A stretch of DNA of 35,367 nucleotides from Chryseobacterium gleum (GTDB lineage: Bacteria; Bacteroidota; Bacteroidia; Flavobacteriales_D; Crocinitomicaceae), in the NCBI GenBank assembly GCA_945897755.1, contig CAMDGH010000020.1, positions 1 to 35,367 on the forward strand, in the 5' to 3' direction. The position numbers and the translations under genes were made by a program. Positions 26,354-34,441 of the stretch are shown here, piece after piece. The notes beneath the pieces were generated by a model. That model saw only the letters and a program-made list of their open reading frames with translations. It made no database searches and was not told the DNA's origin. Position 1 is the stretch's first letter, and every line of letters starts with the position of its first letter.

Positions 26354-27456
26354 TTAATCGCATTTTTAGGTTTGTCCAACTTGAAACGCAAAGAAATCAC
26401 ATGAGAATATAAAGCAGTTGATTTGTCTCCGATGTCAGTGTAAGCATAATCTATATTGATTCCGAAATGGGCAATACCGATACCCATATTGGGCTGTATA
26501 CTGATTTTTTTATTTTGATTGAATGAAGAGACATATTGAAGATTTCCAATACCAAAGCGCAGTTGTGCATATGTTGAAATCCCAATCTCTAATCCGATAT
26601 GAGGGTCAATGCTAATTGGAGAACCACTGATCAAGACATTTCTTCTGCCGTCTGTCGTGATGTCTAAATCTAATTCACTTGCAAGGTAGATGCCTTTTTT
26701 TCCAAGAGGGTACTTTGCCTGTGTTCCTAATATAAAACGAGGGAGGGTTAGTTCGAGACCGTTAGATGGAATTGCATTTCCTGTTTGGGAAAAAACGGCT
26801 TTTGTTTTGTCGTCTAGGGTGAAAATCCACGCGTTAAAAGTCGAACTAATATCCCTAGTCATAAGTCCAAACTTGAAGTGTTTTCCTAAGTCGTATTGAG
26901 CTCCTGCATCTAGTCCAAAGCCCCATGAATGAGCAAAATCTCCTACCGTCCGATGTACTACTTTAAAGCTACCGCCAACTCTTAATTGGGGTGTTATTTT
27001 TTTTGCATAGGTACAGGATATTGCGTAATCTGCAGCCGTAAACAGTGTGATTCGATCATAGTTTACGTTTCCTTCATTATCAATTAGTTGGGTTGTGTTC
27101 GGTATGTTGTCCACTGCAAATCGTATGAAAGAAAGTCCTATGGCTGAATTTGTATTAATTGCATGAGCAAGACCGATAAAATCATATTTTGCGATACCAG
27201 CGAAATATTCGGAGTGCATTGCGCCTACTTCCAGCCATTTGGTGACGTTTGCTAATCCAGCAGGGTTCCAGTAGAGACTTGTCACTCCGTCAATGGAGGC
27301 CACTACAGAATTAGATTTCCCTAATGCGTCAGCACCAATACCTATTTGTAAAAATTCGTTGGAATATTTTGGTGCAGTTGTTGGGTTTTGACCATAACTA
27401 TCAAATACTAAAAATACGAGAAATAAAATAATTATATATCTTTGTTTAATCTTCAT
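26350..27456 (-). CDS. porV: PorV/PorQ-family outer-membrane beta-barrel of the T9SS
   Basis: 368 residues with a signal peptide (about 1-22, ending FDSYGQ) and a FadL-like beta-barrel. The family opening is clear: EFLQIGIGADALGKSNSVVASIDGVTSLYWNPAGLA (split here by position, about 34-69), and strands alternate to the C-terminus. PorV shuttles cargo from the translocon to PorU and is an outer-membrane protein. The gene is first in a two-gene operon; its TGA overlaps the ATG of the PorU-like gene, a sign of translational coupling. The upstream gap is shared with divergent pssA (79 bases). PorQ or another paralogue is possible, but the coupling to a PorU-like gene favours PorV. Confidence 0.88.
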   Translation of the reverse strand: MKIKQRYIIILFLVFLVFDSYGQNPTTAPKYSNEFLQIGIGADALGKSNSVVASIDGVTSLYWNPAGLANVTKWLEVGAMHSEYFAGIAKYDFIGLAHAINTNSAIGLSFIRFAVDNIPNTTQLIDNEGNVNYDRITLFTAADYAISCTYAKKITPQLRVGGSFKVVHRTVGDFAHSWGFGLDAGAQYDLGKHFKFGLMTRDISSTFNAWIFTLDDKTKAVFSQTGNAIPSNGLELTLPRFILGTQAKYPLGKKGIYLASELDLDITTDGRRNVLISGSPISIDPHIGLEIGISTYAQLRFGIGNLQYVSSFNQNKKISIQPNMGIGIAHFGINIDYAYTDIGDKSTALYSHVISLRFKLDKPKNAIK

Positions 27457-27535
27457 TTAGTAAAAAAAAGAGTTCGTGTTTAATTACGTGTTCAAAACAG
27501 CGCTAAATTATTGAGCTAAGTTAATAAAAGTTCTT

Positions 27536-28357
27536 ATGAAAAACACATTGGCAATGTTTAACATTCCAAATTTCTTTACTGCTTTCAATATGTTAAGTGG
27601 TGTATTTGCAATTTTATGTTGTGTAACAGGCAATATTCATCTTGCACCTTTTGCCATCTTCATTGGAGCAATTTTAGATTTTTTTGATGGGTTTTTGGCT
27701 AGGTTACTAAAGCAGCAAGGAGAATTAGGGAAACAGTTAGATTCATTAGCGGATATGATCACCTTTGGCTTGGCTCCGGGCATCATGATGCTTGTTTTTT
27801 TGACTTATGTTGTTTCTCCAATTCCATTAACTAATTATACTGAATTTAATGTTCAAGTACATGTTGCTTTTGTATATTGGTATGAACAAATGTCAATTGG
27901 TAATTTCTATTCTTTGTATCCTTTTTTAGCTTTAATCATTCCATTCTTTTCTCTATTTAGGCTTGCTAAGTTTAACATTGATTTGAGGCAATCGGATTCT
28001 TTTATTGGACTTAACACACCCGCAAATACTATTTTCTTTACCTCTTTTCCTCTAATATGTTCCTTTTACGACGGGGCCCTTCTAGGTAAAGTGGAGCTCA
28101 TATCTTTTTTTTCATCGTTAAAATTAGTACTTCCCTTTTTGTTTTTTATGTCTTTCATGTTGGTGTCAGAGATTCCCTTTTTTTCCTTTAAATTCAAATC
28201 CTTTCGTTGGGAGGGAAATCAACTTAGATTTTTATTTATAGGAACTACTATTGTATTAATTTTATCATTAACTGTTTTGTCAATCCCAATTATTATACTT
28301 TTGTATACGCTATTCTCGATTTTCGAAAATTTATTTATTAAAAAACAAGCACTATGA
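27536..28357 (+). CDS. pssA: CDP-diacylglycerol-serine O-phosphatidyltransferase
   Basis: 273 residues, an integral inner-membrane enzyme that makes phosphatidylserine, precursor of phosphatidylethanolamine. The CDP-alcohol phosphatidyltransferase signature is complete: Asp51-Gly52, Ala55-Arg56, Gly65, Asp69 and Asp73, and is preceded by the N-terminal IPNFFTAFNMLSG block typical of PssA. At least six hydrophobic helices follow. A later start (ATG 27554, MFNIPNFF) is possible and would fit the family as well. The last four bases overlap the start of purS. Phosphatidylethanolamine made through this step would be the donor for the transferase-like enzyme at 17565. Confidence 0.93.
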   Translation: MKNTLAMFNIPNFFTAFNMLSGVFAILCCVTGNIHLAPFAIFIGAILDFFDGFLARLLKQQGELGKQLDSLADMITFGLAPGIMMLVFLTYVVSPIPLTNYTEFNVQVHVAFVYWYEQMSIGNFYSLYPFLALIIPFFSLFRLAKFNIDLRQSDSFIGLNTPANTIFFTSFPLICSFYDGALLGKVELISFFSSLKLVLPFLFFMSFMLVSEIPFFSFKFKSFRWEGNQLRFLFIGTTIVLILSLTVLSIPIIILLYTLFSIFENLFIKKQAL

Positions 28358-28605
28358 AATTTAAAGCTGAAATAGATGTGATGCCATTAGACGCATTATT
28401 AGATCCACAAGGAAAAGCGGTGTCAAGCAGTATGAAAAATATTGGATTACCTGAAATTGATGGTGTTCGTATTGGTAGACATATTCGTTTATTTGTTGAC
28501 GCAGTATCCAGAGATGAGGCATCTGAAAAAGTAGATACAGCATGTAAGAAATTACTTTCGAATCAAATTATGGAGCATTATTCTTTTGTTTTAGAAGAGG
28601 CTTAA
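28354..28605 (+). CDS. purS: Phosphoribosylformylglycinamidine synthase subunit PurS
   Basis: 83 residues, the usual size. PurS joins PurL and PurQ to form the three-part FGAM synthase of purine synthesis. The sequence shows the family pattern: a first strand KFKAEIDVMP, LLDPQGKAVSSSMKNIGL, a VRIGRHIRLFVD strand and a final LLSNQIMEHYSF. It starts inside the last codons of pssA (ATGA overlap at 28354-28357), so its translation is coupled to a phospholipid gene; purL and purQ are not in the window. Its identification is confident although the protein is short. Confidence 0.92.
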   Translation: MKFKAEIDVMPLDALLDPQGKAVSSSMKNIGLPEIDGVRIGRHIRLFVDAVSRDEASEKVDTACKKLLSNQIMEHYSFVLEEA

Positions 28606-28635
28606 CATTTTTTAATGTCGTTTTAGGTCTTTTTT

Positions 28636-30120
28636 ATGATTTACGGAAATAATATAGGAGACCAAGAGACCAAGTTAGGTGAAAATGTTTTTCAAACAAT
28701 AAACCCATTATTAAATACCTTCAACACGCATTCTTTTGTAGAGGCTACTTCCGAAGAAATTCACTTGGCTTGTTCGATGGCTCATGCTGTTTTTCATGAG
28801 TATGCATTAACTTCTTATGCGTCAAGGTCTTTATTTCTTCATCGCATTGCTTCACTTTTAGCAGATGAAAAAGAGGAGATACTGGCATCTTATTGCATGG
28901 AGTCAGGGTTGCCAAAATCACGAGGTGAAACAGAGCTTCATCGCACAATTGTTCAGCTTTTAAATTTCTCTGAATTATTGAAGTCGGAAGATGAACTCGG
29001 TGTTTATGAGGAGTCCGATTTGAATAGATTACCTTTTCCAAAGCCATCCTTGAGAAATATTAAAAGACCGATTGGTCCGATTGCTGTTTTTGGAGCAAGT
29101 AATTTCCCCCTAGCATACTCAACGATTGGAGGTGATTCCGTTGCGGCATTAGCAGCCGGTTGTCCTATTATTGTTAAAAGTCATCCTTATCACGCGGGGA
29201 CAAGCTATCTTGTTGCTCAACTTGTGATTAGAGCAATTAAAGAATCGGGAATGCCTTTAGGTATTTTTGCTCATTTAAATGGTTTTGAACATAAAATAGG
29301 TGCTCAATTGGCTGTTCATCCATATGTAAAAGGAATTGGTTTTACAGGAAGTAGAAAAGGTGGGCTTGCGCTGATAGACTATGTTCAGCAGCGACACATA
29401 CCTATTCCAGTATTCGCTGAAATGAGTTGTGTAAATCCAATTATTATTTACCCAAGTTATCTGTCTAGTAATGAGTTGGGTATTCTTGCTGATACAATAG
29501 CTAACTCTATTTGTGGGGGTGCAGGACAATTTTGTACAAAGCCTGGGGTATTGTTTATGATAGAAGATGCCATCTCGGCTTCTTTCGTGATACACTTGCA
29601 AAATGCTGTCCAAACTCATCCCAGTAATGTGATGCTTCATCCTCAAATTTACAATCAATACGAGCATGATTGTAAATTAGCTTCGAATCAGGAGGGTGTT
29701 TTGAAATTAACAATAGATAGACCTAAAACATTGAACAATCAAGGCGATCCTCATTTGAATATTGTTTCGGGTAAAGATTTTTTAATCAATCAGGTGTTAC
29801 AGAAAGAGGTTTTTGGGCCTTATTCATTGATTGTGCTTTGTGCTTCTGATGCAGAATTAGATTCCATTGTCGTTTCTCTCGATGGTCAATTAACTTTTTC
29901 TGTGTTCTCAGAATTGCCTTTAATTGAATTGGAAGTTTATGATTTGTTGCTAGATAAAGCAGGAAGAATTATTTACAATGGAGTTCCTACAGGGGTTGAA
30001 GTGAGTAGCGCTATGCAACATGGTGGTCCATTTCCCTCTTCATCTGATAGTCGCTTCACAGCTGTTGGAACCAATTCGATAGATCGTTTTAGAAGAAGTG
30101 TTTGCTTACAAGGTTTGTGA
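28636..30120 (+). CDS. Aldehyde dehydrogenase, probably 2-oxoglutarate-semialdehyde type
   Basis: 494 residues, complete aldehyde dehydrogenase fold. Catalytic Cys300 lies in GGAGQFCTKPG and the general base Glu262 in FAEMSCVNP; the cofactor loop is FTGSRKGG and PIAVFGASNFPLAYST marks the Rossmann core. The AEMSxVNP and GQFCTKPG forms are those of the 2,5-dioxovalerate (2-oxoglutarate semialdehyde) dehydrogenase branch, which oxidises the last intermediate of hydroxyproline and some sugar-acid pathways. No other gene of such a pathway is in the window, so the substrate is tentative. It follows purS by 30 bases and may be cotranscribed. It is convergent with gldA. Confidence 0.9.
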   Translation: MIYGNNIGDQETKLGENVFQTINPLLNTFNTHSFVEATSEEIHLACSMAHAVFHEYALTSYASRSLFLHRIASLLADEKEEILASYCMESGLPKSRGETELHRTIVQLLNFSELLKSEDELGVYEESDLNRLPFPKPSLRNIKRPIGPIAVFGASNFPLAYSTIGGDSVAALAAGCPIIVKSHPYHAGTSYLVAQLVIRAIKESGMPLGIFAHLNGFEHKIGAQLAVHPYVKGIGFTGSRKGGLALIDYVQQRHIPIPVFAEMSCVNPIIIYPSYLSSNELGILADTIANSICGGAGQFCTKPGVLFMIEDAISASFVIHLQNAVQTHPSNVMLHPQIYNQYEHDCKLASNQEGVLKLTIDRPKTLNNQGDPHLNIVSGKDFLINQVLQKEVFGPYSLIVLCASDAELDSIVVSLDGQLTFSVFSELPLIELEVYDLLLDKAGRIIYNGVPTGVEVSSAMQHGGPFPSSSDSRFTAVGTNSIDRFRRSVCLQGL

Positions 30121-30137
30121 AATCAAAAAGAAAAGGT

Positions 30138-31040
30138 TTATTTTGTTAATGCTTTAAACACATCCTCCAAGGACTTCTCTTCTTTCCGAAGTGTCAAGGT
30201 TAATAAATTGTTTTTTTGAGCGAATTTAGCTATCAATAAACGCAGATCAACCGAATTGTTTGACTCAATTAACCATGCATTTGCACTAACTTGTTCTATT
30301 ATTGTGATGCCAAGTTCTTTTTTTAGTGCATCCTTTGAAAATTCACCATCAAATTCCACATAAACAACCTGTTTGTCTTCATCAATTTGTAATTCTGATG
30401 GAGTGCTGTCGGCAACTATTGCCCCAGATTTTATAATGATTATTCTATCGCATATTGCGGATACTTCTTGCATGATATGCGTTGAGAGTAATACCGTTTT
30501 AGATTTTCCGATTCGTTTGATTAATTCTCTGATTTCAACAAGTTGATTTGGATCTAAACCAGAAGTCGGTTCGTCAAGAATTAAAACTTCAGGATCATGG
30601 ATAATTGCTTGAGCAAGACCAACTCGCTGTCTGTAACCTTTAGATAATGCACCTATTTTTTTGTTTTGTTCAACTTCTAAACCTACTTGGTCTATCATTT
30701 CATCAATACGTGCTTTTAAGTTTGGTACTTTATATATTTTACCCACATATTCTAGATATTCACGCACGTACATGTCTAAATACAGAGGGTTGTTTTCAGG
30801 CAAGTAACCAATTTTTTTTCTAGTTCCTAGGGAATCAAGGGTTACAGGTATTCCGCAAACAGTTACTTCGCCGGAAGTGGATGGGATAAAACCTGTTATG
30901 ATTTTCATTGTGGTTGATTTTCCTGCACCATTTGGTCCAAGGAAAGCAACGATTTCTCCTTTGTTAATTGAAAAAGAAATATCTTTTACGGCTGCTTGTT
31001 CGCCGTAAAACTTTGAAATATGGTTAACCGTAATTGACAT
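30138..31040 (-). CDS. gldA: Gliding-motility ABC transporter ATP-binding protein GldA
   Basis: 300 residues, cytoplasmic ATPase. Walker A GPNGAGKST starts at 35, signature LSKGYRQRVGLAQA is near 134, and Walker B VLILDEPTSGLDPNQ near 150, followed by LSTHIMQEV. The IGYLPENNPLYLDMYVREYL block and the GYRQRVGLA signature match GldA of Flavobacterium closely. GldA works with membrane subunits GldF and GldG, needed for gliding in Flavobacterium johnsoniae; they are not in the window. The C-terminal third (about 220-300) is the extension common to GldA-type proteins. It is convergent with the aldehyde dehydrogenase. The upstream box TATATTCG (near 31060) is one base off the -7 consensus. Confidence 0.88.
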   Translation of the reverse strand: MSITVNHISKFYGEQAAVKDISFSINKGEIVAFLGPNGAGKSTTMKIITGFIPSTSGEVTVCGIPVTLDSLGTRKKIGYLPENNPLYLDMYVREYLEYVGKIYKVPNLKARIDEMIDQVGLEVEQNKKIGALSKGYRQRVGLAQAIIHDPEVLILDEPTSGLDPNQLVEIRELIKRIGKSKTVLLSTHIMQEVSAICDRIIIIKSGAIVADSTPSELQIDEDKQVVYVEFDGEFSKDALKKELGITIIEQVSANAWLIESNNSVDLRLLIAKFAQKNNLLTLTLRKEEKSLEDVFKALTK

Positions 31041-31198
31041 TTAATGATCTTTGAGTTGCGAATATAAGGATATGTTTAATTGATTTAGTGAAGTCATCCT
31101 AAAATTAATTATCCTGACTTAGCTCTTTTATTTTTTTTTCGAAATTATGTTGTTGCTTTTATGGTGTTTTATTTTAAGCTGTTGTTTTTAGATTCACA

Positions 31199-31236
31199 AA
31201 AAAAAAGCCATTCATGAAGTGAATGGCTTTTTTTAA
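31199..31236. terminator. Bidirectional terminator after the 31248 lipoprotein gene
   Basis: AGCCATTCA (31206-31214) pairs with TGAATGGCT (31220-31228) around a five-base loop. An A-run stands on the left and a T-run on the right. It lies just past the stop of the minus-strand lipoprotein gene and also shields gldA's upstream region. Confidence 0.85.
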
Positions 31237-31247
31237 TTCGTATTTTT

Positions 31248-32939
31248 TTAGCATTTAGATGTTGTATAAATACATTCTATTTCAATTGTATTTGATGTTG
31301 CGTTGTAAAAGAGCTTCGTTATTTCTAAGCCCTTAATGTTTTTAGATTCTAGTTTGTTTTTGTCAAGAAAAGCTTCACATGAAATGATTTTTCCATCACT
31401 TCCAGTTGTACTAATTTTGTAGGTTTTTTTATTTTGTAAACGAAGGTTTAATGCCCCTTTTGTTTTTTTATTATTCGTAATTCCGGTATATAACTTGATC
31501 TTTTTTCCTGTTTCTATATCCGTAATTACAATCCATGTGGATGAATTAGGACTTATTTTCGGGTTCGACGTACACTTTATATCGTATTTTAATGAAATGT
31601 TCACCATGTCAACAATTTCATCTTTAATATCGATCGTTATTTTGCCTTTTGTGCTTGGATTAAATTTTTCTGTTGTTGTTTTTTTTCCTGTAGCATTGTT
31701 TCTAATTTCTAAGAATACAAGCGGTATGTCAGGAGTACTTGTAAAAGTAGCAACATAACCATTAAAAATAGATGCACCATGTAATGCTGCCAAATAGCCA
31801 CCATTTGGACTTCTCATGGTGATTTCGTAATTACCGGATGCATTTGCCCAATCGGTGTTAAAAACTACATCAAGTTTATTTTTACTTGTACCCAAACCAC
31901 CAAACATACTCCAGCCCCAATCTAGGTTCCAACATGATAAATGGTTCATGTCAAATTTTGCGGATAAGGTGCCATCATCATTTTTAACAACGTATGCTTG
32001 TTTTGGATTTTCTGACCATACCATTGTTGTCTCATCATAACTCCATAAAGGGATCGAGTCTTTTTCTTTTACAGGCACACCAGTTTTAAAATTATCTTGA
32101 TCTGGATTAAGTCTAATTTCAGCAGAAACAGGTTTACTAAAGTTTTTCACTTCGTTTCCATCAGCTGATTTCATATTTACTTGAACTAATCCTGCAGTGA
32201 AAAATGTCACTCCACCTTCAATGTCTTTTCCATCTTTATCTTTTACTTTTTGAGGAGTTAATCCACCTGGAAAAATAGAAATAGATTCGTCTGACACATC
32301 AAAGAAGCGTATGGTAGAAGTCAATGGTTTAGTTATTGTTATTCCGTCTTTGTTTTTAAATTGTGTTCCAGTCTCTATTTTTAATTCTACAGATTGTTCT
32401 TTATCTATGCTTTTTTCAGTCGTTACAATTAATGGTGCCTTTAGTTCTCCATTAGTCGTTGTTATAACATTGATTTTTTCTTTTACACCTTCAGGAAGTG
32501 CGTTTTTTTCAATTAATCTAATTTTAAGTTTTAACTCATCTGTGTTTTCAATTGAAATTTCTTTATTTAACGCTTCAAAATTGGTTGATGCTTTCACTTT
32601 TAATGTAAACTGTATCGGATTGGATGCAGATGGACTTGTTCCTTGAGCTAAGTTTAGTGAGATCCATCCATCATAAACGCTGTACGTTTTAGTTCCAATA
32701 CTTGACAGGATTTTCGAAGCGTCCTTTCCTTCAATAGTTATCGTGAAATCTGGAAGTGGAGTAGTCGATTTTGAGTTTGCGTTTTCAAATTCAATAATCA
32801 TGGGCGAAACAAACACATCAGTGTCTATATTTACTTTCAAGTCGTCAAAAGGTTTCTTTTTACATGCATTTAAAACGTATAAGGTTTGAAAAATAAATAG
32901 ACATATAAATCCTATTTTTAGAAAAGTGTTTTTTTTCAT
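31248..32939 (-). CDS. Modular lipoprotein of unknown function
   Basis: 563 residues. A long signal ends in the lipobox LNAC with Cys26. The mature protein is built of beta-rich segments: two or three Ig-like modules (about 30-260), a central segment with SIPLWSYDETTMVWSE and HLSCWNLDWGW (about 290-345), and a C-terminal set of carboxypeptidase-regulatory-like strands. The W-S-Y-D-E then C-W-N-L-D pattern is common in secreted multi-domain proteins related to FAM171/CILP. No catalytic motif was seen. It is the second gene of a unit with the barrel gene upstream (45-base gap with a tandem repeat), so the two could form a surface complex; that is inference. A clear terminator follows. Confidence 0.8.
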   Translation of the reverse strand: MKKNTFLKIGFICLFIFQTLYVLNACKKKPFDDLKVNIDTDVFVSPMIIEFENANSKSTTPLPDFTITIEGKDASKILSSIGTKTYSVYDGWISLNLAQGTSPSASNPIQFTLKVKASTNFEALNKEISIENTDELKLKIRLIEKNALPEGVKEKINVITTTNGELKAPLIVTTEKSIDKEQSVELKIETGTQFKNKDGITITKPLTSTIRFFDVSDESISIFPGGLTPQKVKDKDGKDIEGGVTFFTAGLVQVNMKSADGNEVKNFSKPVSAEIRLNPDQDNFKTGVPVKEKDSIPLWSYDETTMVWSENPKQAYVVKNDDGTLSAKFDMNHLSCWNLDWGWSMFGGLGTSKNKLDVVFNTDWANASGNYEITMRSPNGGYLAALHGASIFNGYVATFTSTPDIPLVFLEIRNNATGKKTTTEKFNPSTKGKITIDIKDEIVDMVNISLKYDIKCTSNPKISPNSSTWIVITDIETGKKIKLYTGITNNKKTKGALNLRLQNKKTYKISTTGSDGKIISCEAFLDKNKLESKNIKGLEITKLFYNATSNTIEIECIYTTSKC

Positions 32940-32955
32940 GTTTTGTGTTTCTTAG

Positions 32956-32997
32956 GTTATTTTATTTAAGTTATTTTATTTAAGTTATCTTATTTTG
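32956..32997 (+). repeat. 14-bp tandem repeat between the barrel and lipoprotein genes
   Basis: GTTATTTTATTTAA occurs at 32956-32969 and 32970-32983; a third, imperfect copy (11 of 14) at 32984-32997 covers the last codons and stop of the upstream barrel gene. The repeat fills most of the 45-base gap. Confidence 0.8.
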
Positions 32998-33641
32998 TAA
33001 TTAAGATTGAGTTGTATCACTGGAATCCATCTAAAATCTTTCATGTTTTCAGTCAGTATTATTCCTAATTGCTCGTTATTCGAAAAGCGCTTTGTTCCAG
33101 TGCTTGTTGCTCTTGGGGCAGTTAAGTAATATGTCCCTAAATCAAAAGAAACATTGAATTTATTTGACGGAATTGACTTTCCTAATCCAATACCTAAATA
33201 AGGGGAAAACCCTTTCCAATCTATATCAATATTAATTTCTCCAATGTCTTCGGGTGTTAAAGTGATATTAAGTTTTGAAATTTTTAAAGCATCTTTTGGA
33301 GAAAGTGTTCCAGATCCTTTAGCGCTTATAAAGTAAGATACACCTCCGACTAAACGCAACCATTTTTGAGAAGCGATCGGTTGGTATTCATAGAGCAAGT
33401 GAAGGTTGTTGAATGATGCCTTCGCTTTCATATTTAGTTCTAATCCCAAGTCAACAACCGCAGAATAACTTAATGGGATAGCACTGAATCCGAGTCTTAT
33501 TCCAGATTTTTCGTTTAGATAATAGGCAGAATGAATTCCAAAACCTGCAGATCCAACATGAATGTTTCCAGTAATTTGATGTTGCGCATTAATGTTTTTC
33601 AATGTGAAAAATAAGATGCTTAGTAAAAGTATTTTTTTCAT
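32985..33641 (-). CDS. Outer-membrane beta-barrel protein of unknown function
   Basis: 218 residues. A signal peptide (about 1-19, ending KNINAQ) precedes an eight-strand-like barrel with alternating aromatic and polar residues (LHLLYEYQPI, FSPYLGIGLGKSI, FDLGTYYL) and a C-terminal VIQLNLNYKIR, whose final residues end as barrel strands do. No specific family was recognised. It leads a two-gene unit with the lipoprotein gene. Upstream, TAAATTTA near 33646 is one base off the -7 consensus. Function unknown; small barrels of this kind may be structural or adhesive. Confidence 0.8.
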   Translation of the reverse strand: MKKILLLSILFFTLKNINAQHQITGNIHVGSAGFGIHSAYYLNEKSGIRLGFSAIPLSYSAVVDLGLELNMKAKASFNNLHLLYEYQPIASQKWLRLVGGVSYFISAKGSGTLSPKDALKISKLNITLTPEDIGEINIDIDWKGFSPYLGIGLGKSIPSNKFNVSFDLGTYYLTAPRATSTGTKRFSNNEQLGIILTENMKDFRWIPVIQLNLNYKIR

Positions 33642-34441
33642 GGTGTAAATTTACATATTTTTTTTTTCTTACTATTTTTTTTGTGTGAATATTAGATTAT
33701 ATTATCGGTAAGCAAAATTAATTGATCTAATTAATTTGTTAAATTTTGGCATTGTTGTAAAGAAATCGATTCTGAGTTTAATATTGTAGGGATCTGTTTT
33801 TGTGCTGTATCTCTAGTTCAATAAACGAGTCTTAAATTAGGATTTTTAAATTAGTTATATATGTAATTTATTTCGTTTGAGGTGTCAATTGGCGAGAAGT
33901 ACGACTTTGATTTTAGTAAACGGAATTTGGGGAGTTAGTAAAACGGTTCAATGCTTTAGTTTTTATTTCGTATAAATGTTTTTCCCGGTTTTCAGGTACG
34001 AGGATTTTTTGTATCGCTTGATCTTTTACAATCAATTCACTTGTTGCTCCAAAATAGGTGCGCTAAAAAGTAATTGTTGCAATTGGTGAGCGATTGATAT
34101 GAAACGAATGTACATCCAAAAAAAAGGATGTTTATCTGCTTCATAGTTGGTGATTATATAAAATAGGCGAAGCTCCTTTTTTAGTTATTAATTTAAAGTC
34201 AGAAATGATCGTGTCGCTGGTAATTTACCCTTTCTCACTCAAATCAAGAGCCAATAAATTTTAATCACAAAGTTTAATCATGTTTTATTGAAATAGAAAC
34301 ATATTTACGATTTCCTCGAAGTCTTCAGATAATTCCCATTTCAAACAAATGGCATTGTTCTATTTTTTTGAAAGGAGTAGAGATTAATTCGTGTAAATTA
34401 GTTACATATGGTAGTTGAGTAGCTGTTTCAGGCAAGGTTTT
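33642..34441. other. 800-bp intergenic gap with one possible gene remnant
   Basis: No intact gene or RNA was recognised. The minus strand has an open frame from 34062 to the stop at 33913 that reads like protein: it contains ATSELIVKDQAIQKILVP and then a charged helix, but a TAG stands directly upstream and there is no proper start. It may be the tail of a decayed gene. A hairpin of ACATCC and GGATGT around eight A lies at 34112-34131. The rest is AT-rich and featureless to me. Confidence 0.5.
33913..34062 (-). pseudogene. Possible C-terminal remnant of an unidentified gene
   Basis: 49 codons plus stop on the minus strand, bounded upstream by TAG (34063-34065). The residues are balanced and charged (PENREKHLYEIKTKALNRF), unlike random AT-rich frames. 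No family was recognised, and it could still be chance. Confidence 0.25.

Noticed and set aside
29275-29667. 130-codon minus-strand frame inside the aldehyde dehydrogenase gene
   Set aside because: Antisense to the catalytic region of a well-conserved enzyme, with no recognisable domain.
34112-34131. Hairpin ACATCC/GGATGT around eight A as a terminator
   Set aside because: The T-run on the minus strand is inside the loop, not after the stem, and no gene ends there.
34037-34144. A 35-codon minus-strand frame starting MKQINILFFG, like the start of MoaD
   Set aside because: The likeness ends after about ten residues, the remainder is low-complexity and the frame stops early, so it is most likely chance.
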